Below are positions 48,869 through 59,297 of a stretch of 64,000 nt of DNA, piece after piece. A program made the translations under genes and the position numbers. Numbering within the stretch: position 1 is the first letter of the stretch; the number at the start of each line of letters is the position of its first letter. The notes under the pieces were generated by a model that was given only the letters and a program-made list of their open reading frames with translations, was not told the origin of the DNA and did not search any database. The DNA comes from Arsenophonus apicola (GTDB taxonomy: Bacteria; Pseudomonadota; Gammaproteobacteria; Enterobacterales; Enterobacteriaceae). The stretch is taken from contig NZ_CP084222.1 in the NCBI RefSeq assembly GCF_020268605.1, positions 2,480,001 through 2,544,000 on the forward strand. The letters run 5' to 3'.

Positions 48869-50035
48869 CTAATCAGCCTGTTTTCTTAAAAAAGCTGGAA
48901 TATCGAGATAGTCCGGCTCCTTGTTTGACGGCATATTTTGTTCATTCACCACTTTAGCCGCAGTTTTTTCCTCCGTTAACGGAGTCATACCTGGCATTGT
49001 GCCTTGCATCTGTTGATAACGCTGCTCTAGCGATGATTTTTGGGCTGTTTTATTAGTCACCAATGTGATTTCTGGCCGCTTATCCATACCAATTCCTGTG
49101 GCAACCACGGTCACACGTAACTCATCATTCATTTCAGGATCCAGTGAAGTACCGATAACAACCGTTGCATTATCCGAAGCAAAGGCACGAATGGTATTAC
49201 CCACTGTTTCAAATTCATCAAGCCGTAAATCAAAACCTGCAGTAATATTAACTAATACACCACGAGCGCCTGATAAATCGATATCTTCCAATAAAGGACT
49301 AGAAATTGCCATTTCTGCCGCTTCTTCAGCGCGATCTTCACCGCGTGCCACGCCAGAGCCCATCATGGCATAACCCATTTCAGACATGACGGTACGAACA
49401 TCCGCAAAATCCACATTCATTAAACCAGGACGAGTAATAAGCTCAGCAATACCTTGAACCGCACCTTTTAGCACATCATTTGCCGCACCGAATGCATCAA
49501 GCAAAGAAATACCACGTCCTAGCACTTTTAATAATTTATCATTCGGAATAGTAATCAACGAATCAACATGCTTAGACAGCTCTGAGATCCCTGTTTCAGC
49601 AAATGCCATGCGTTTTTTACCTTCAAAATTAAAAGGTTTGGTCACAACCGCTACCGTCAGGATACCAAGCTCTTTAGCAACTTCGGCCACAACAGGGGCT
49701 GCACCGGTGCCCGTACCACCACCCATACCAGCAGCAATAAAGACCATATCTGCCCCATCAAGCGCATTGCGCAAGGCTTCACGATCTTCTTCAGCGGCAT
49801 TACGGCCAACTTCAGGATTTGCTCCTGCTCCCAAGCCTTTTGTAATACCATTGCCGATCTGAATAGTTTGTCCTACTGCTGTTTTACGTAATGCCTGAGC
49901 ATCCGTATTAACAGCAAAGAATTCAACACCTTCGATGCGTTCACGCACCATGTGTTCAACGGCATTGCCACCGCCACCGCCAACGCCGATGACTTTAATC
50001 ACCGCGTCATTGGTTAATTCCATTGGTTCAAACAT
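48869..50035 (-). CDS. ftsZ: Cell division GTPase FtsZ
   Basis: 388 residues. Tubulin signature GGGTGTG (105-111), the T7 loop with NVDFADVR, and the conserved C-terminal peptide DYLDIPAFLRKQAD that binds FtsA, ZipA and ZapD. It polymerises into the Z-ring. It lies 54 bp downstream of ftsA, in the usual ftsQ-ftsA-ftsZ order. Confidence 0.97.
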   Translation of the reverse strand: MFEPMELTNDAVIKVIGVGGGGGNAVEHMVRERIEGVEFFAVNTDAQALRKTAVGQTIQIGNGITKGLGAGANPEVGRNAAEEDREALRNALDGADMVFIAAGMGGGTGTGAAPVVAEVAKELGILTVAVVTKPFNFEGKKRMAFAETGISELSKHVDSLITIPNDKLLKVLGRGISLLDAFGAANDVLKGAVQGIAELITRPGLMNVDFADVRTVMSEMGYAMMGSGVARGEDRAEEAAEMAISSPLLEDIDLSGARGVLVNITAGFDLRLDEFETVGNTIRAFASDNATVVIGTSLDPEMNDELRVTVVATGIGMDKRPEITLVTNKTAQKSSLEQRYQQMQGTMPGMTPLTEEKTAAKVVNEQNMPSNKEPDYLDIPAFLRKQAD

Positions 50036-50089
50036 AATCTCTCTCCGTTTTGTGCCTTATATAGAAGCGAAGATTTGCTTCTTACAAAA

Positions 50090-51346
50090 TTAAAATTCTT
50101 TTCTCAGCCAGCTAGTGATTTTATGAAACCAACTACTCACTGATGTACGCTTATCCATTTCGGCTTCATTCCCAAGATGAGTCTGTTTGCCGTAATGCAG
50201 GAGCCCGACAGCTGTGGAGTAATAAGGCTCCTGTGCATAGTCCGTTAAACCAGTTATATTTAATGGCTTACCGATGCGTACCTGAGTATGAAATACTCTT
50301 TGGGCACATTCGACTAGACCATCAATTTGAGCACCGCCTCCTGTTAAGACAATACCCGCCGCCAGATGATGTTTAACACCTTGCTGACGTAATTGTTCTT
50401 GCAATTTCAAAATCTCGTCATTTACTAAGTTTAGCAACTCTGTGTAACGTGGCTCGATAACTTCCGCTAATGTTTGACGTTGTAAACTTCTTGGCGGCCG
50501 ACCACCTACACTGGGTACCTCAACATTTTCGTCTTTACTAACAATAGTACCTAATGCGCAACCATGGCGAACTTTTATTGTTTCCGCATCGCTGGGGGGA
50601 GTACCAAATGCATACGCAATATCACTAGTGACGACATTACCTGCATAGGGGATAACCTTGGTATGACGCAGTGCACCACCAGTATAAACAGCTATATCCA
50701 TGGTTCCACCACCAATATCGACGACACATACCCCCAATTCACGCTCATCTTCCGTTAAAACGGAATAACTTGATGCTAAACCAGCAAATATCAATTGATC
50801 TACTTTTAAACCACAGCGTTCAACTGCTTTGACAATATTTTTGGCCATATCATTATGGCAAGTAATCAGATGTACCTTGGCTTGCATACGTACACCTGAA
50901 AGTCCGACCGGATTTTTAATACCTTCTTGATAATCAATAGCATACTCTTGTGGAATAACGTGTAAAATTCTATGTTCATCACGAACCCGGACAGATTTAG
51001 CTGTATGAACAACGCTATCTACGTCATCTTGAGTAACTTCATCCTCAGAAATAGGCACCATACCTATTTCATTCTGGCAACTAACATGCTTACCAGAAAG
51101 CGCCAGATATACCGATGATATTTGGCAATCAGCCATCAATTCAGCTTGATCAATAGCTCGCTGCACACATTTAACGACAGATTCCAAATCATTTACGCCA
51201 CCTTTATCCATCCCTCGAGATGGACAATTGCCGACACCAATAATATTTACCATTCCATCAGGCAGAATTTCACCAACTAGCGCAGAAACCTTGGAAGTTC
51301 CAATTTCAAGACCAACTACTAATTTTCTGTCCGTCGTTTTAATCAT
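50090..51346 (-). CDS. ftsA: Cell division actin-like protein FtsA
   Basis: 418 residues. Actin-fold motifs LVVGLEIGTSKVSALVG (phosphate 1), VVDIGGGTMDIAVY (phosphate 2) and GIVLTGGGAQIDGL (adenosine). The C-terminal amphipathic helix (SSWFHKITSWLRKEF) anchors it in the membrane. It tethers FtsZ and recruits late division proteins. ftsQ lies 49 bp upstream. Confidence 0.97.
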   Translation of the reverse strand: MIKTTDRKLVVGLEIGTSKVSALVGEILPDGMVNIIGVGNCPSRGMDKGGVNDLESVVKCVQRAIDQAELMADCQISSVYLALSGKHVSCQNEIGMVPISEDEVTQDDVDSVVHTAKSVRVRDEHRILHVIPQEYAIDYQEGIKNPVGLSGVRMQAKVHLITCHNDMAKNIVKAVERCGLKVDQLIFAGLASSYSVLTEDERELGVCVVDIGGGTMDIAVYTGGALRHTKVIPYAGNVVTSDIAYAFGTPPSDAETIKVRHGCALGTIVSKDENVEVPSVGGRPPRSLQRQTLAEVIEPRYTELLNLVNDEILKLQEQLRQQGVKHHLAAGIVLTGGGAQIDGLVECAQRVFHTQVRIGKPLNITGLTDYAQEPYYSTAVGLLHYGKQTHLGNEAEMDKRTSVSSWFHKITSWLRKEF

Positions 51347-51395
51347 CGTTAATTTGCCTGTATCTGATCAATCAGCAGTCTCAAACTCTTTCAAC

Positions 51396-52193
51396 TCAGT
51401 GTGTGGTAGATTCGGCTAAAAGTGGTAACCAACCTACTGCTGCACCGCTACCATATCGCAAATCTATATATCCAATACGTTTATCTGTCACTTGTTTTAA
51501 TAGTGGATAAAGTTCAACAAAACGGTTTAATCGCTCTTTAATATCCTGTTTACCAATATTCAATCGAATATCATTGGCTAAAACTAATTGCCACGCGCGT
51601 CGTGCCGTCATCGATACTGATTTAATACTAAAATTATGTGGCGCCAGTTGCTGTTGCATTACTCGATACATCTCTAATACCTCATGCTGGCTAGCTTGTG
51701 GACCATATAACATCAGGAAATTACCTTTAACATTTAGTAATGCTGGTAAGCTAAAAACTGAGCCTTCTGCATTGATAAAAAAAGTATCATTCCATTTGGC
51801 ATAAGGTTTATATTCTACTAGATGAATTTTTAGTTCATCCGGCCATTGTTTACGTACCGTAACTTGTCTTATCCACGGCATGGTTTTTATTTGATTCTGG
51901 ATCGCATTCACATCTATAGTCATAAATGTACCCGGCATACCCAGTGCCAATATTGCTTTTCTAACATTATCATCACGGGTGTAATGGCGTTCGCCAGTGA
52001 TCACCAGCTTGGAAATCGGTAATCGATTGACATCTTTCATCCAATTTAACACCATCCACCCACTCCATATAATAGTACCCAATACTATCAAGAAGAAAAT
52101 AACGCCTGCCAAATAAGAACCATTACTTCGGCCACCATCGTTCCGATGCTCTTTAGACTCTTTATTCCGAACGTTCAGTGATGCCTGCGGCAT
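51396..52193 (-). CDS. ftsQ: Cell division protein FtsQ
   Basis: 265 residues. Cytoplasmic N-terminus, one membrane segment (about 29-48, AGVIFFLIVLGTIIWSGWMV), a POTRA domain (about 58-127: ISKLVITGERHYTRDD, MPWIRQVTVRKQWPDELKI) and a beta domain with FINAEGSVFSLP. It forms a complex with FtsB and FtsL. It begins 1 bp after ddlB. Confidence 0.95.
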   Translation of the reverse strand: MPQASLNVRNKESKEHRNDGGRSNGSYLAGVIFFLIVLGTIIWSGWMVLNWMKDVNRLPISKLVITGERHYTRDDNVRKAILALGMPGTFMTIDVNAIQNQIKTMPWIRQVTVRKQWPDELKIHLVEYKPYAKWNDTFFINAEGSVFSLPALLNVKGNFLMLYGPQASQHEVLEMYRVMQQQLAPHNFSIKSVSMTARRAWQLVLANDIRLNIGKQDIKERLNRFVELYPLLKQVTDKRIGYIDLRYGSGAAVGWLPLLAESTTH

Positions 52194-52194
52194 A

Positions 52195-53115
52195 TCAGTC
52201 CGCCAATTCCAAAATCTTTTTAACTAGCTGTGAAAAAGTCATTCCGGCTTGTTTCGCAGCCATGGGTACCAAACTATGACCGGTCATTCCCGGTGAGGTA
52301 TTAATTTCTAGTAAATAAAAAATACCATTATTATCTCTCATGACATCAACACGCCCCCAACCAGTACAACCAACCGCCTTATAAGCTGCTAACGCTAATT
52401 CATTCAATTGCTCTTCTTCTTCAGCTTTTAACCCACTAGGACAGAAATATTGTGTCTCATTAGAGAGATATTTTGCATCATAATCATAAAAAACGCCTAC
52501 TGGTTGAATACGAATTGAAGGCAGTACCTGCTCGCCGACAATTGCCACCGTATATTCGGGCCCATTTAGCAATTTCTCAATCAGCACCTGTTTGTCATAA
52601 CGAAAAGCAAACTCTAGCGCTATTCTTAATTCAGACAAAGTGGTTACTTTACTCATACCAACGCTTGAACCTTCAAGGCTTGGTTTTACAATAAGCGGTA
52701 AACCCAAATGACAAACTGACTCAAAAAGCATTTCATCTGACAAGATGGCTAACTGTTGTTTGTCTAGTGCAATATAGGGTGCAATCGGCAAACCTATACC
52801 CGCCCATAACTGTTTAGTACGTAACTTATCCATTGAAAGTGATGAAGCTAGAACACCACTGCCGGTATAGGGTAAGCCTAAAAATTCTAACACCCCTTGC
52901 ACCGTCCCATCTTCACCACCGCGACCATGTAAGGCAATAAAAACTTTATTATAACCGGCTTCTTTTAATTTGATGACAGCAAAATCTTTAATATCAACTG
53001 GATACGCATCTATTCCAGCATCACGTAGGCCATTCACTACTGCTTCACCCGATTGCAGTGACACCTCTCTTTCGGCCGAATTTCCGCCCAAAAGCACGGC
53101 AACTTTATCAGCCAT
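52195..53115 (-). CDS. ddlB: D-alanine-D-alanine ligase B
   Basis: 306 residues from the ATG at 53115 (GAGGAAA upstream), the Escherichia coli DdlB length. ATP-grasp enzyme with VAVLLGGNSAEREVSLQSG, LPLIVKPSLEGSSVGMSKV, and LLEINTSPGMTGHSL. It makes the D-Ala-D-Ala that MurF adds. The start overlaps the murC stop by 8 bp. Confidence 0.96.
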   Translation of the reverse strand: MADKVAVLLGGNSAEREVSLQSGEAVVNGLRDAGIDAYPVDIKDFAVIKLKEAGYNKVFIALHGRGGEDGTVQGVLEFLGLPYTGSGVLASSLSMDKLRTKQLWAGIGLPIAPYIALDKQQLAILSDEMLFESVCHLGLPLIVKPSLEGSSVGMSKVTTLSELRIALEFAFRYDKQVLIEKLLNGPEYTVAIVGEQVLPSIRIQPVGVFYDYDAKYLSNETQYFCPSGLKAEEEEQLNELALAAYKAVGCTGWGRVDVMRDNNGIFYLLEINTSPGMTGHSLVPMAAKQAGMTFSQLVKKILELAD

Positions 53116-54586
53116 GATACTTTTCCTCACTGGTTGATAGTGGCCGTAAATTTGTATCAGCCAAATTACGTGCTATTTTGCCGATATTCCCAGCTCCCTG
53201 TATAAGTATCAGGTCGTTATCTTCTATAATTTTTGCTAATGTTTCACTAATTTGGTCATGCTCTGCGACAAAAATAGGATCTAATTTGCCTCGATTGCGA
53301 ATTGTCCGACATAATGATCGACTATCAGCACCAAGGATAGGTTCCTCTCCTGCCGGATAGACATCTAACATGACCAATACATCTACCTGTTCTAAAATAT
53401 TGGCAAAATCATCATACAAATCACGCGTACGCGTATATCTGTGAGGTTGAAAAACCATCACGATACGTTTATCTGGCCATCCTTCTTTTGCTGCTTTAAT
53501 AGTAGCATCAACTTCTGTTGGATGATGACCATAATCATCCACCAGCATAACGCTACCTTTTTTACCATTAACATCAGTTAAAGGAAAATTGCCTAACAAA
53601 TCAAAACGGCGCCCCGTTCCTTGAAATTTTTTTAATGCCGTTAAAATAGCTCTATCATCAATACCTTCTTCGGTTGCTACCGCAATAGCCGCAGTCGCAT
53701 TTAATGCATTATGACGCCCTGGTGCATTCAAGATGAAAGCTAAATCTGCTCGATTTTCGCGCGCTACCGTAAAGAAACCTTGATTGCCTCGTTGCCTATA
53801 AGATGTAATGCGGACATCTGCGTCATCACTAAAGCCGTAAGTAGTTATATAACGACCTATTTGCGGTAGCAGCGAACGCACCACCGGATCATCAATACAT
53901 AATACTACCCGACCATAAAATGGCAGATTATGGAGGAAACTGATGAAAGTCTGTTTTAATTTTTCAAAATCACCATCATAAGTTTCCATGTGATCTGCTT
54001 CAATATTTGTTATAACAGCGACTAGCGGTTGCAAATGTAAGAAAGAGGCATCACTCTCATCGGCTTCTGCAATCAAATAGCGGCTAGTACCTAAGCGCGC
54101 ATGTACCCCTGCCGCTTTCACCAGTCCACCATTGATAAACGTCGGATCTAACCCTGCCTGGGCATAAATACTGGCAATCATCGCGGTGGTAGTCGTTTTG
54201 CCATGAGTTCCTGCGATAGCAATTCCATGACGAAAACGCATCAATTCCGCCAACATTTCAGCGCGTCGAATGACTGGAATACGAGCTTCCCGTGCTGCAA
54301 TAATTTCTGGATTATCCGCTGCTATTGCGGTAGAGACGACAACAACGCAAGCATTTGCTACATTTTCTGGCCGGTGATTAAAATAAATTTTTGCCCCAAG
54401 CTCTATTAATTGCTCAGTAACCGTGTTAGGCAACAAATCAGAACCGCTAATTTCATAACCCTCGTTAGCCAATACTTCAGCAATACCACCCATGCCAGCA
54501 CCACCAATGCCAACAAAATGGATATGCTTAACCCGACGCATTTCGGGCACTGTTGCTCTTAATTTGGCTAATTGTTGTGTATTCAC
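53108..54586 (-). CDS. murC: UDP-N-acetylmuramate-L-alanine ligase
   Basis: 492 codons from a GTG at 54586, which gives the same N-terminus as the Escherichia coli protein (NTQQLAKLRATVPEMRRVKH). The frame is open to 54625, but those residues have no counterpart. Motifs: GIGGAGMGGIAEVL, GTHGKTTTTAMI (P-loop), NIEADHME, VDDYGHHPTE. It adds L-Ala to UDP-MurNAc. It lies between murG and ddlB. Confidence 0.95.
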   Translation of the reverse strand: MNTQQLAKLRATVPEMRRVKHIHFVGIGGAGMGGIAEVLANEGYEISGSDLLPNTVTEQLIELGAKIYFNHRPENVANACVVVVSTAIAADNPEIIAAREARIPVIRRAEMLAELMRFRHGIAIAGTHGKTTTTAMIASIYAQAGLDPTFINGGLVKAAGVHARLGTSRYLIAEADESDASFLHLQPLVAVITNIEADHMETYDGDFEKLKQTFISFLHNLPFYGRVVLCIDDPVVRSLLPQIGRYITTYGFSDDADVRITSYRQRGNQGFFTVARENRADLAFILNAPGRHNALNATAAIAVATEEGIDDRAILTALKKFQGTGRRFDLLGNFPLTDVNGKKGSVMLVDDYGHHPTEVDATIKAAKEGWPDKRIVMVFQPHRYTRTRDLYDDFANILEQVDVLVMLDVYPAGEEPILGADSRSLCRTIRNRGKLDPIFVAEHDQISETLAKIIEDNDLILIQGAGNIGKIARNLADTNLRPLSTSEEKYHG

Positions 54587-54645
54587 TATATTCTCTTCAC
54601 TATTTTCTATCGCTGATTTCAACATTCTTCAATGTAAAATCGATT

Positions 54646-55713
54646 TCATTTAGCAACTTCAATTAAGGTTGCCGCTACACGTTTCGTTGCATCAGTAATC
54701 GATGCCGCTCGAGCTTTTTTGGCCATGTCTAATAACTGTGGGCGCGACCATTGATTTAATAGCGTTACCAACGCATCGGTTGAAAACTGCGCCTGCTCAA
54801 CAATTTTCGCGGCACCCGCCTTCTCTAACGGTAATGCATTCCAGTACTGCTGCCGATCTTTATGCTGGAAAGGAACAAAAATTGCCGGTAAGCCGGCAAC
54901 AGCAACTTCACTAACCGTTAAAGCACCTGCGCGGCAAATGATGATATCAGCCCAAGCATAAGCCGCAGCCATATCATCAATAAATTCAGTTACTTTATAA
55001 TTATCTGATTTACCACATAAATTTTTATATAAAGTTTCCGTCATTTGTTGAGCACCTTTACCCGCTTGATGCCAAATGGTCACTTTTCCATCTAATTGAG
55101 CAGCCACTTCGGGTAATGTCTGGTTTAAAATTTTTGCTCCTTGACTACCACCTATCACTAGTATTCGAATAGCACCATCACGATCAATTAAACGTTCTTC
55201 AGGCTCAGGTAATGCTAATACCGCTTCACGAACTGGGTTTCCTACGACCGTAGCATTAGGGAACGCACTTGGAAATGCCTGTAAAACACGCTTGGCAATT
55301 TTCGCTAACCAACGATTGGTTAAGCCTGCTACCCCATTTTGCTCATGCAGTACAATTGGAATATTACATAGCCAAGCAGCAACACCGCCCGGGCTAGAAA
55401 CATATCCCCCCATACCTAATACGACATCAGGTTGATAACGCTGCATAATCACTTTTGCCTGCTTTATAGCTTTAATAATTTTAAACGGCGCTAGCAGCAA
55501 TGCTTTAAAACCTTTACCACGTAAACCTGAAATGTTTATAAATTCAATCTCAATGCCGTGCTTAGGAACTAAATCTGCCTCCATTCGGTCAGCAGTGCCT
55601 AACCAGCGTATATCCCAGCCTTGTTGCTTTAGATAATCAGCCACCGCTAGTCCCGGAAAAACATGTCCTCCGGTACCCCCTGCCATCACCATGAGGCGTT
55701 TTGGTTGGCTCAT
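54646..55713 (-). CDS. murG: Lipid II synthase MurG
   Basis: 355 residues, the Escherichia coli length. N-terminal GGTGGHVFPGLAVA, the GMGGYVSSPGG motif and LHEQNGVAGLTNRWLA; C-terminal GGSQGAKILNQ and CRAGALTVSEVA donor-binding region. It adds GlcNAc to lipid I at the inner face of the membrane. It overlaps ftsW by 4 bp. Confidence 0.97.
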   Translation of the reverse strand: MSQPKRLMVMAGGTGGHVFPGLAVADYLKQQGWDIRWLGTADRMEADLVPKHGIEIEFINISGLRGKGFKALLLAPFKIIKAIKQAKVIMQRYQPDVVLGMGGYVSSPGGVAAWLCNIPIVLHEQNGVAGLTNRWLAKIAKRVLQAFPSAFPNATVVGNPVREAVLALPEPEERLIDRDGAIRILVIGGSQGAKILNQTLPEVAAQLDGKVTIWHQAGKGAQQMTETLYKNLCGKSDNYKVTEFIDDMAAAYAWADIIICRAGALTVSEVAVAGLPAIFVPFQHKDRQQYWNALPLEKAGAAKIVEQAQFSTDALVTLLNQWSRPQLLDMAKKARAASITDATKRVAATLIEVAK

Positions 55714-56903
55714 TTCGTTCTCCTTACAAATGCTTGCGCTCTCTTAAGGCGTGTTTCAAAGTCGATACGTAACAAGATAGCAATGGCAATAAACATAATT
55801 AATAGACTAGAGCCACCATAGCTAATTAGCGGTAATGTCAATCCTTTAGTTGGTAACATTCCTGCTGCCGCGCCAACATTAACCAGCGCTTGGAAAGTGA
55901 ACCAGATACCAATTGAACAAGCTAAATAACCCGAAAAATGTTGCTTTGCATCTAACGCCCGTTTGCCAATCATCATACTGCGAAAAGCAACGAAAAATAA
56001 CATTAATAGCACTAATACAACACCGATATAACCGAGTTCTTCCGCTAAAACCGAGAAAATAAAATCAGTATGGGCTTCAGGCAAATATTCTAATTTTTGA
56101 ATAGAATTACCTAAACCTTGGCCCCATAATTCACCACGACCAAATGCCATCAAAGATTGTGTTAATTGATAGCCGCTACCAAAAGGATCTGCCCATGGAT
56201 TGAGGAAAGAGGTTATTCGACGCAAGCGATAAGGTTCAAAATAAATTAAGCCAATAACACCTACCGCACAAATAACAATACCAATAATAAACGGCGCTAA
56301 TCTCGCCCCCGCAAGGAATAGCAATGCTAAAGTTGTCACAACCAATACAATTACTGTACCTAAATCCGGTTGCAATAGCAGCAGAATAGCCATCAATATT
56401 AGAATGCACATCGGCTTAATAAAGCCCAAAAAACGTGTTCGTACCTCATCGGTTTTTCTGACTAAATAACTGGACACATAGCAGAATAAGGCTAGTTTAG
56501 CGATCTCAGCTGGCTGTATACGGACAATACCAGTATTAATCCAGCGAGATGCCCCATTAACTGAACTTCCGGCAACCAGTACCACTAATAACAGCATTAA
56601 GGCGATGATTAATAATAAAAAGTTATATTTTTCCCACCAGATCATTGGCATATTTAAGACTGATAAAGCTAAAACAAATGATAAAGCTAGATAGATAACA
56701 TCGCGTTTGGCAAAGAAAAAAGGATCTTGCGTTAGACGCTGTCCAACCGGCATTGAAGCAGATGTCACCATAATAAAACCAATTATAGCTAGACCTATTG
56801 TTAGCCAAACCAAAGTACGATCATAAAGGATCGTGTCTAGAACATCATTATCAGGCTCACCGTTAGCCCAATTTTTCAGCTGTTTGAAGTTAAATTTCAT
56901 CAT
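55710..56903 (-). CDS. ftsW: Septal peptidoglycan glycosyltransferase FtsW (SEDS)
   Basis: 397 residues with about ten membrane segments. SEDS motifs: NGASRWINTGIVRIQPAEIAK region, PDLGTVIVL, the PEAHTDFIFSVLAEELG loop (catalytic Asp region) and TKGLTLPLISYGGSSL. It polymerises glycan at the septum with FtsI. Slightly shorter than the Escherichia coli protein (414) at the cytoplasmic N-terminus. It overlaps both murD and murG by 4 bp. Confidence 0.97.
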   Translation of the reverse strand: MMKFNFKQLKNWANGEPDNDVLDTILYDRTLVWLTIGLAIIGFIMVTSASMPVGQRLTQDPFFFAKRDVIYLALSFVLALSVLNMPMIWWEKYNFLLLIIALMLLLVVLVAGSSVNGASRWINTGIVRIQPAEIAKLALFCYVSSYLVRKTDEVRTRFLGFIKPMCILILMAILLLLQPDLGTVIVLVVTTLALLFLAGARLAPFIIGIVICAVGVIGLIYFEPYRLRRITSFLNPWADPFGSGYQLTQSLMAFGRGELWGQGLGNSIQKLEYLPEAHTDFIFSVLAEELGYIGVVLVLLMLFFVAFRSMMIGKRALDAKQHFSGYLACSIGIWFTFQALVNVGAAAGMLPTKGLTLPLISYGGSSLLIMFIAIAILLRIDFETRLKRAQAFVRRTK

Positions 56904-58210
56904 TGACCTAACTCCTTCGCTAATTGGCTAAATCGTTCACCCCGTTGCTCAAAGTTACGAAATTGATCGAAGCTGGCACAAGCCGGTGAAAGTAGCACCA
57001 TATCACCGTCTTTCAATTCAGCTGCGATGGCGCGTAGGCATTGTTCCATTGTATCTAGTAGCAAACTATTTGGTTTTAACTGTGCTAATTGATAACCATC
57101 ACGGCCAAAACAGCATAATTTAATATTTTTTGCTGCGATATAGGGTTTTAATGGTGAAAAATCTGCCGATTTTCCCTCTCCACCCAATAATAAATAAAGT
57201 GTACCAGCGACTTGTAAACCTTTTAAAGCGGCTTCAGTACTGCCAACGTTGGTTGCTTTAGAATCATTTACCCATTGAATACCTTGATGCTGATGAACTA
57301 ATTGGCAACGATGAGGTAAGCCGGCATATTGAGTTAATGCCGCTAAACTAGCTTTACGCGGAATCTTTACTGCATCCGCTAAAGCCAGTGCAGCCGCTCC
57401 ATTAAGATAGTTATGCTGCCCTACTAACCGTATTTCAGCGGTATTAATAATAGGCTGCCCTTTTATATGTAATTCTTGGCAACGGGTATTTAATTGATAA
57501 TCGCCGCTATTAATGCCAAAACTTATACAACGAGCATCACGTCCGAGTGATGGCCAGGTTTGTGGATCTTGTTCATTAATAATACAAACTTTAGCACCAG
57601 TATAAATTCGTAACTTGGCCGCACGGTATTGTTGAACACCGAACGGATACCTATCCATATGATCTTCTGTCACATTTAATATAGTTGCTACCGCAGCCTG
57701 TAAACTGGATGTTGTTTCCAGTTGAAAACTAGAAAGCTCTAATACATATAGATCATAATCTTTGGCTAATAATGCCAGCGCCGGTGTCCCGATGTTACCA
57801 CCAACTGCCACTCGCCAATTAGCTGCTTTTGCCATTTCACCAACCAATGCTGTAACCGTACTTTTACCATTAGAGCCAGTGATAGCAATGATAGGTTTAT
57901 GCGTTTCACGACAAAAAAGCTCAATATCACCAATAATTTCAATACCCTTATCTGCTGCTATTTTTAATTCTGGGGTAGCAAGCGAAATACCCGGACTAGC
58001 AACAATCAAATCAGCTGCCATTAGCCATTCACTATTCCAACTGCCACAGTGGCAGTCGACTTCGGCAGGCAATTTATCTTTACCTGGCGGTGTTATTCGG
58101 GTATCAATGACGCGTGGCACAACCTGGCGAGAGAGAAAAAAGTCGACACAAGATAGACCTGTCTGGCCTAACCCGATTATAACGACTTTTTTGCCCTGAT
58201 AATTAGCCAT
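56900..58210 (-). CDS. murD: UDP-MurNAc-L-Ala:D-glutamate ligase
   Basis: 436 residues. P-loop ITGSNGKSTVTALV, NVTEDHMDRYP, HRCQLVHQHQGIQWVNDSKATN and the C-terminal LLSPACASFDQF. It adds D-Glu. It lies between mraY (4 bp gap) and ftsW (overlap). Confidence 0.97.
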   Translation of the reverse strand: MANYQGKKVVIIGLGQTGLSCVDFFLSRQVVPRVIDTRITPPGKDKLPAEVDCHCGSWNSEWLMAADLIVASPGISLATPELKIAADKGIEIIGDIELFCRETHKPIIAITGSNGKSTVTALVGEMAKAANWRVAVGGNIGTPALALLAKDYDLYVLELSSFQLETTSSLQAAVATILNVTEDHMDRYPFGVQQYRAAKLRIYTGAKVCIINEQDPQTWPSLGRDARCISFGINSGDYQLNTRCQELHIKGQPIINTAEIRLVGQHNYLNGAAALALADAVKIPRKASLAALTQYAGLPHRCQLVHQHQGIQWVNDSKATNVGSTEAALKGLQVAGTLYLLLGGEGKSADFSPLKPYIAAKNIKLCCFGRDGYQLAQLKPNSLLLDTMEQCLRAIAAELKDGDMVLLSPACASFDQFRNFEQRGERFSQLAKELGQ

Positions 58211-58214
58211 TTTA

Positions 58215-59297
58215 TTAACGTACCTTTAATGTTACTAACCCAATCAATACCAACATTAATGAGATGATCCAAAAACGCACAATAACTCGGGGTTCAGGCC
58301 AGCCTTTTAATTCGTAATGATGATGGATCGGTGCCATGCGAAAAATGCGTTGCCCACGCAGTTTAAATGATCCTACTTGTAAAATTACCGATAAAGTTTC
58401 AACGACAAACACACCACCCATAATCAATAATAAAAATTCTTGCCTTAGTAAAACTGCTATTGTCCCCAATGCACCACCTAATGCCAACGAGCCAACATCC
58501 CCCATAAAAACTTGCGCAGGATAGGTGTTAAACCATAAAAATCCCAAACCGGCACCCACAATTGTCGTACAAACCACGACTAATTCACCTGCATGGTTGA
58601 TATAAGGAATTTTTAAATAGTTAGCAAAATTAAAATTACCCGTAGCCCAAGCCACTAGTGCAAAGCCGGCCGAAATAAAAACCGTTGGCATAATAGCTAA
58701 ACCGTCTAATCCATCAGTTAAATTAACTGCATTACTTGTGCCGACAATCACAAAATAAGTCAGTAAAATATAAAACAGGCCAAGTTGTGGCATGACATCT
58801 TTAAAAAAGGGTACAACCAATTGAGTGACTGCCGTATCCTTACCGATGCTATATAAAGCAAATGCGACACCCAAAGCCAACACGGATTGCCAGAAATATT
58901 TCCAACGAGCGATCAATCCTCGGGAATTTTTACGCACCACTTTACGATAATCATCAATAAAGCCAATAACACCATATCCCAACAAAACGACTAATACGCA
59001 CCAAACATAGGGATTATTTAATCGCGCCCATAACATGACTGAAATTACAATAGAAGATAAAATCAACACACCTCCCATGGTAGGTGTGCCGCGTTTACTA
59101 AAATGCGATTCGGGACCTTCATCACGTACAACTTGACCTATTTGCAATTTTTGCAAAAAGGAAATCAAATGAGGTCCCATCCATAACGCAATCACCAAAG
59201 CCGTTAACAAACTGGTAATAGCCCGAAATGTCAAATAGGAGAAAAGATTAAAGCCAGAAAAATATTTAACTAAATATTCGGCTAACCAGACTAACAT
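58215..59297 (-). CDS. mraY: Phospho-MurNAc-pentapeptide transferase MraY
   Basis: 360 residues from the ATG at 59297 (AGGAG upstream), the Escherichia coli length; the frame is open 3 codons further. Ten membrane segments. Motifs ESHFSKRGTPTMGGVLIL, NAVNLTDGLDGLA (catalytic Asp) and FRMAPIHHHYELKGW. It makes lipid I at the inner membrane. Its start overlaps the murF stop by 7 bp. Confidence 0.97.
   Translation of the reverse strand: MLVWLAEYLVKYFSGFNLFSYLTFRAITSLLTALVIALWMGPHLISFLQKLQIGQVVRDEGPESHFSKRGTPTMGGVLILSSIVISVMLWARLNNPYVWCVLVVLLGYGVIGFIDDYRKVVRKNSRGLIARWKYFWQSVLALGVAFALYSIGKDTAVTQLVVPFFKDVMPQLGLFYILLTYFVIVGTSNAVNLTDGLDGLAIMPTVFISAGFALVAWATGNFNFANYLKIPYINHAGELVVVCTTIVGAGLGFLWFNTYPAQVFMGDVGSLALGGALGTIAVLLRQEFLLLIMGGVFVVETLSVILQVGSFKLRGQRIFRMAPIHHHYELKGWPEPRVIVRFWIISLMLVLIGLVTLKVR

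Noticed and set aside
57762..58199. Open plus-strand frame opposite murD
   Set aside because: Shadow of a strongly conserved gene; composition reflects the opposite strand's codon usage.
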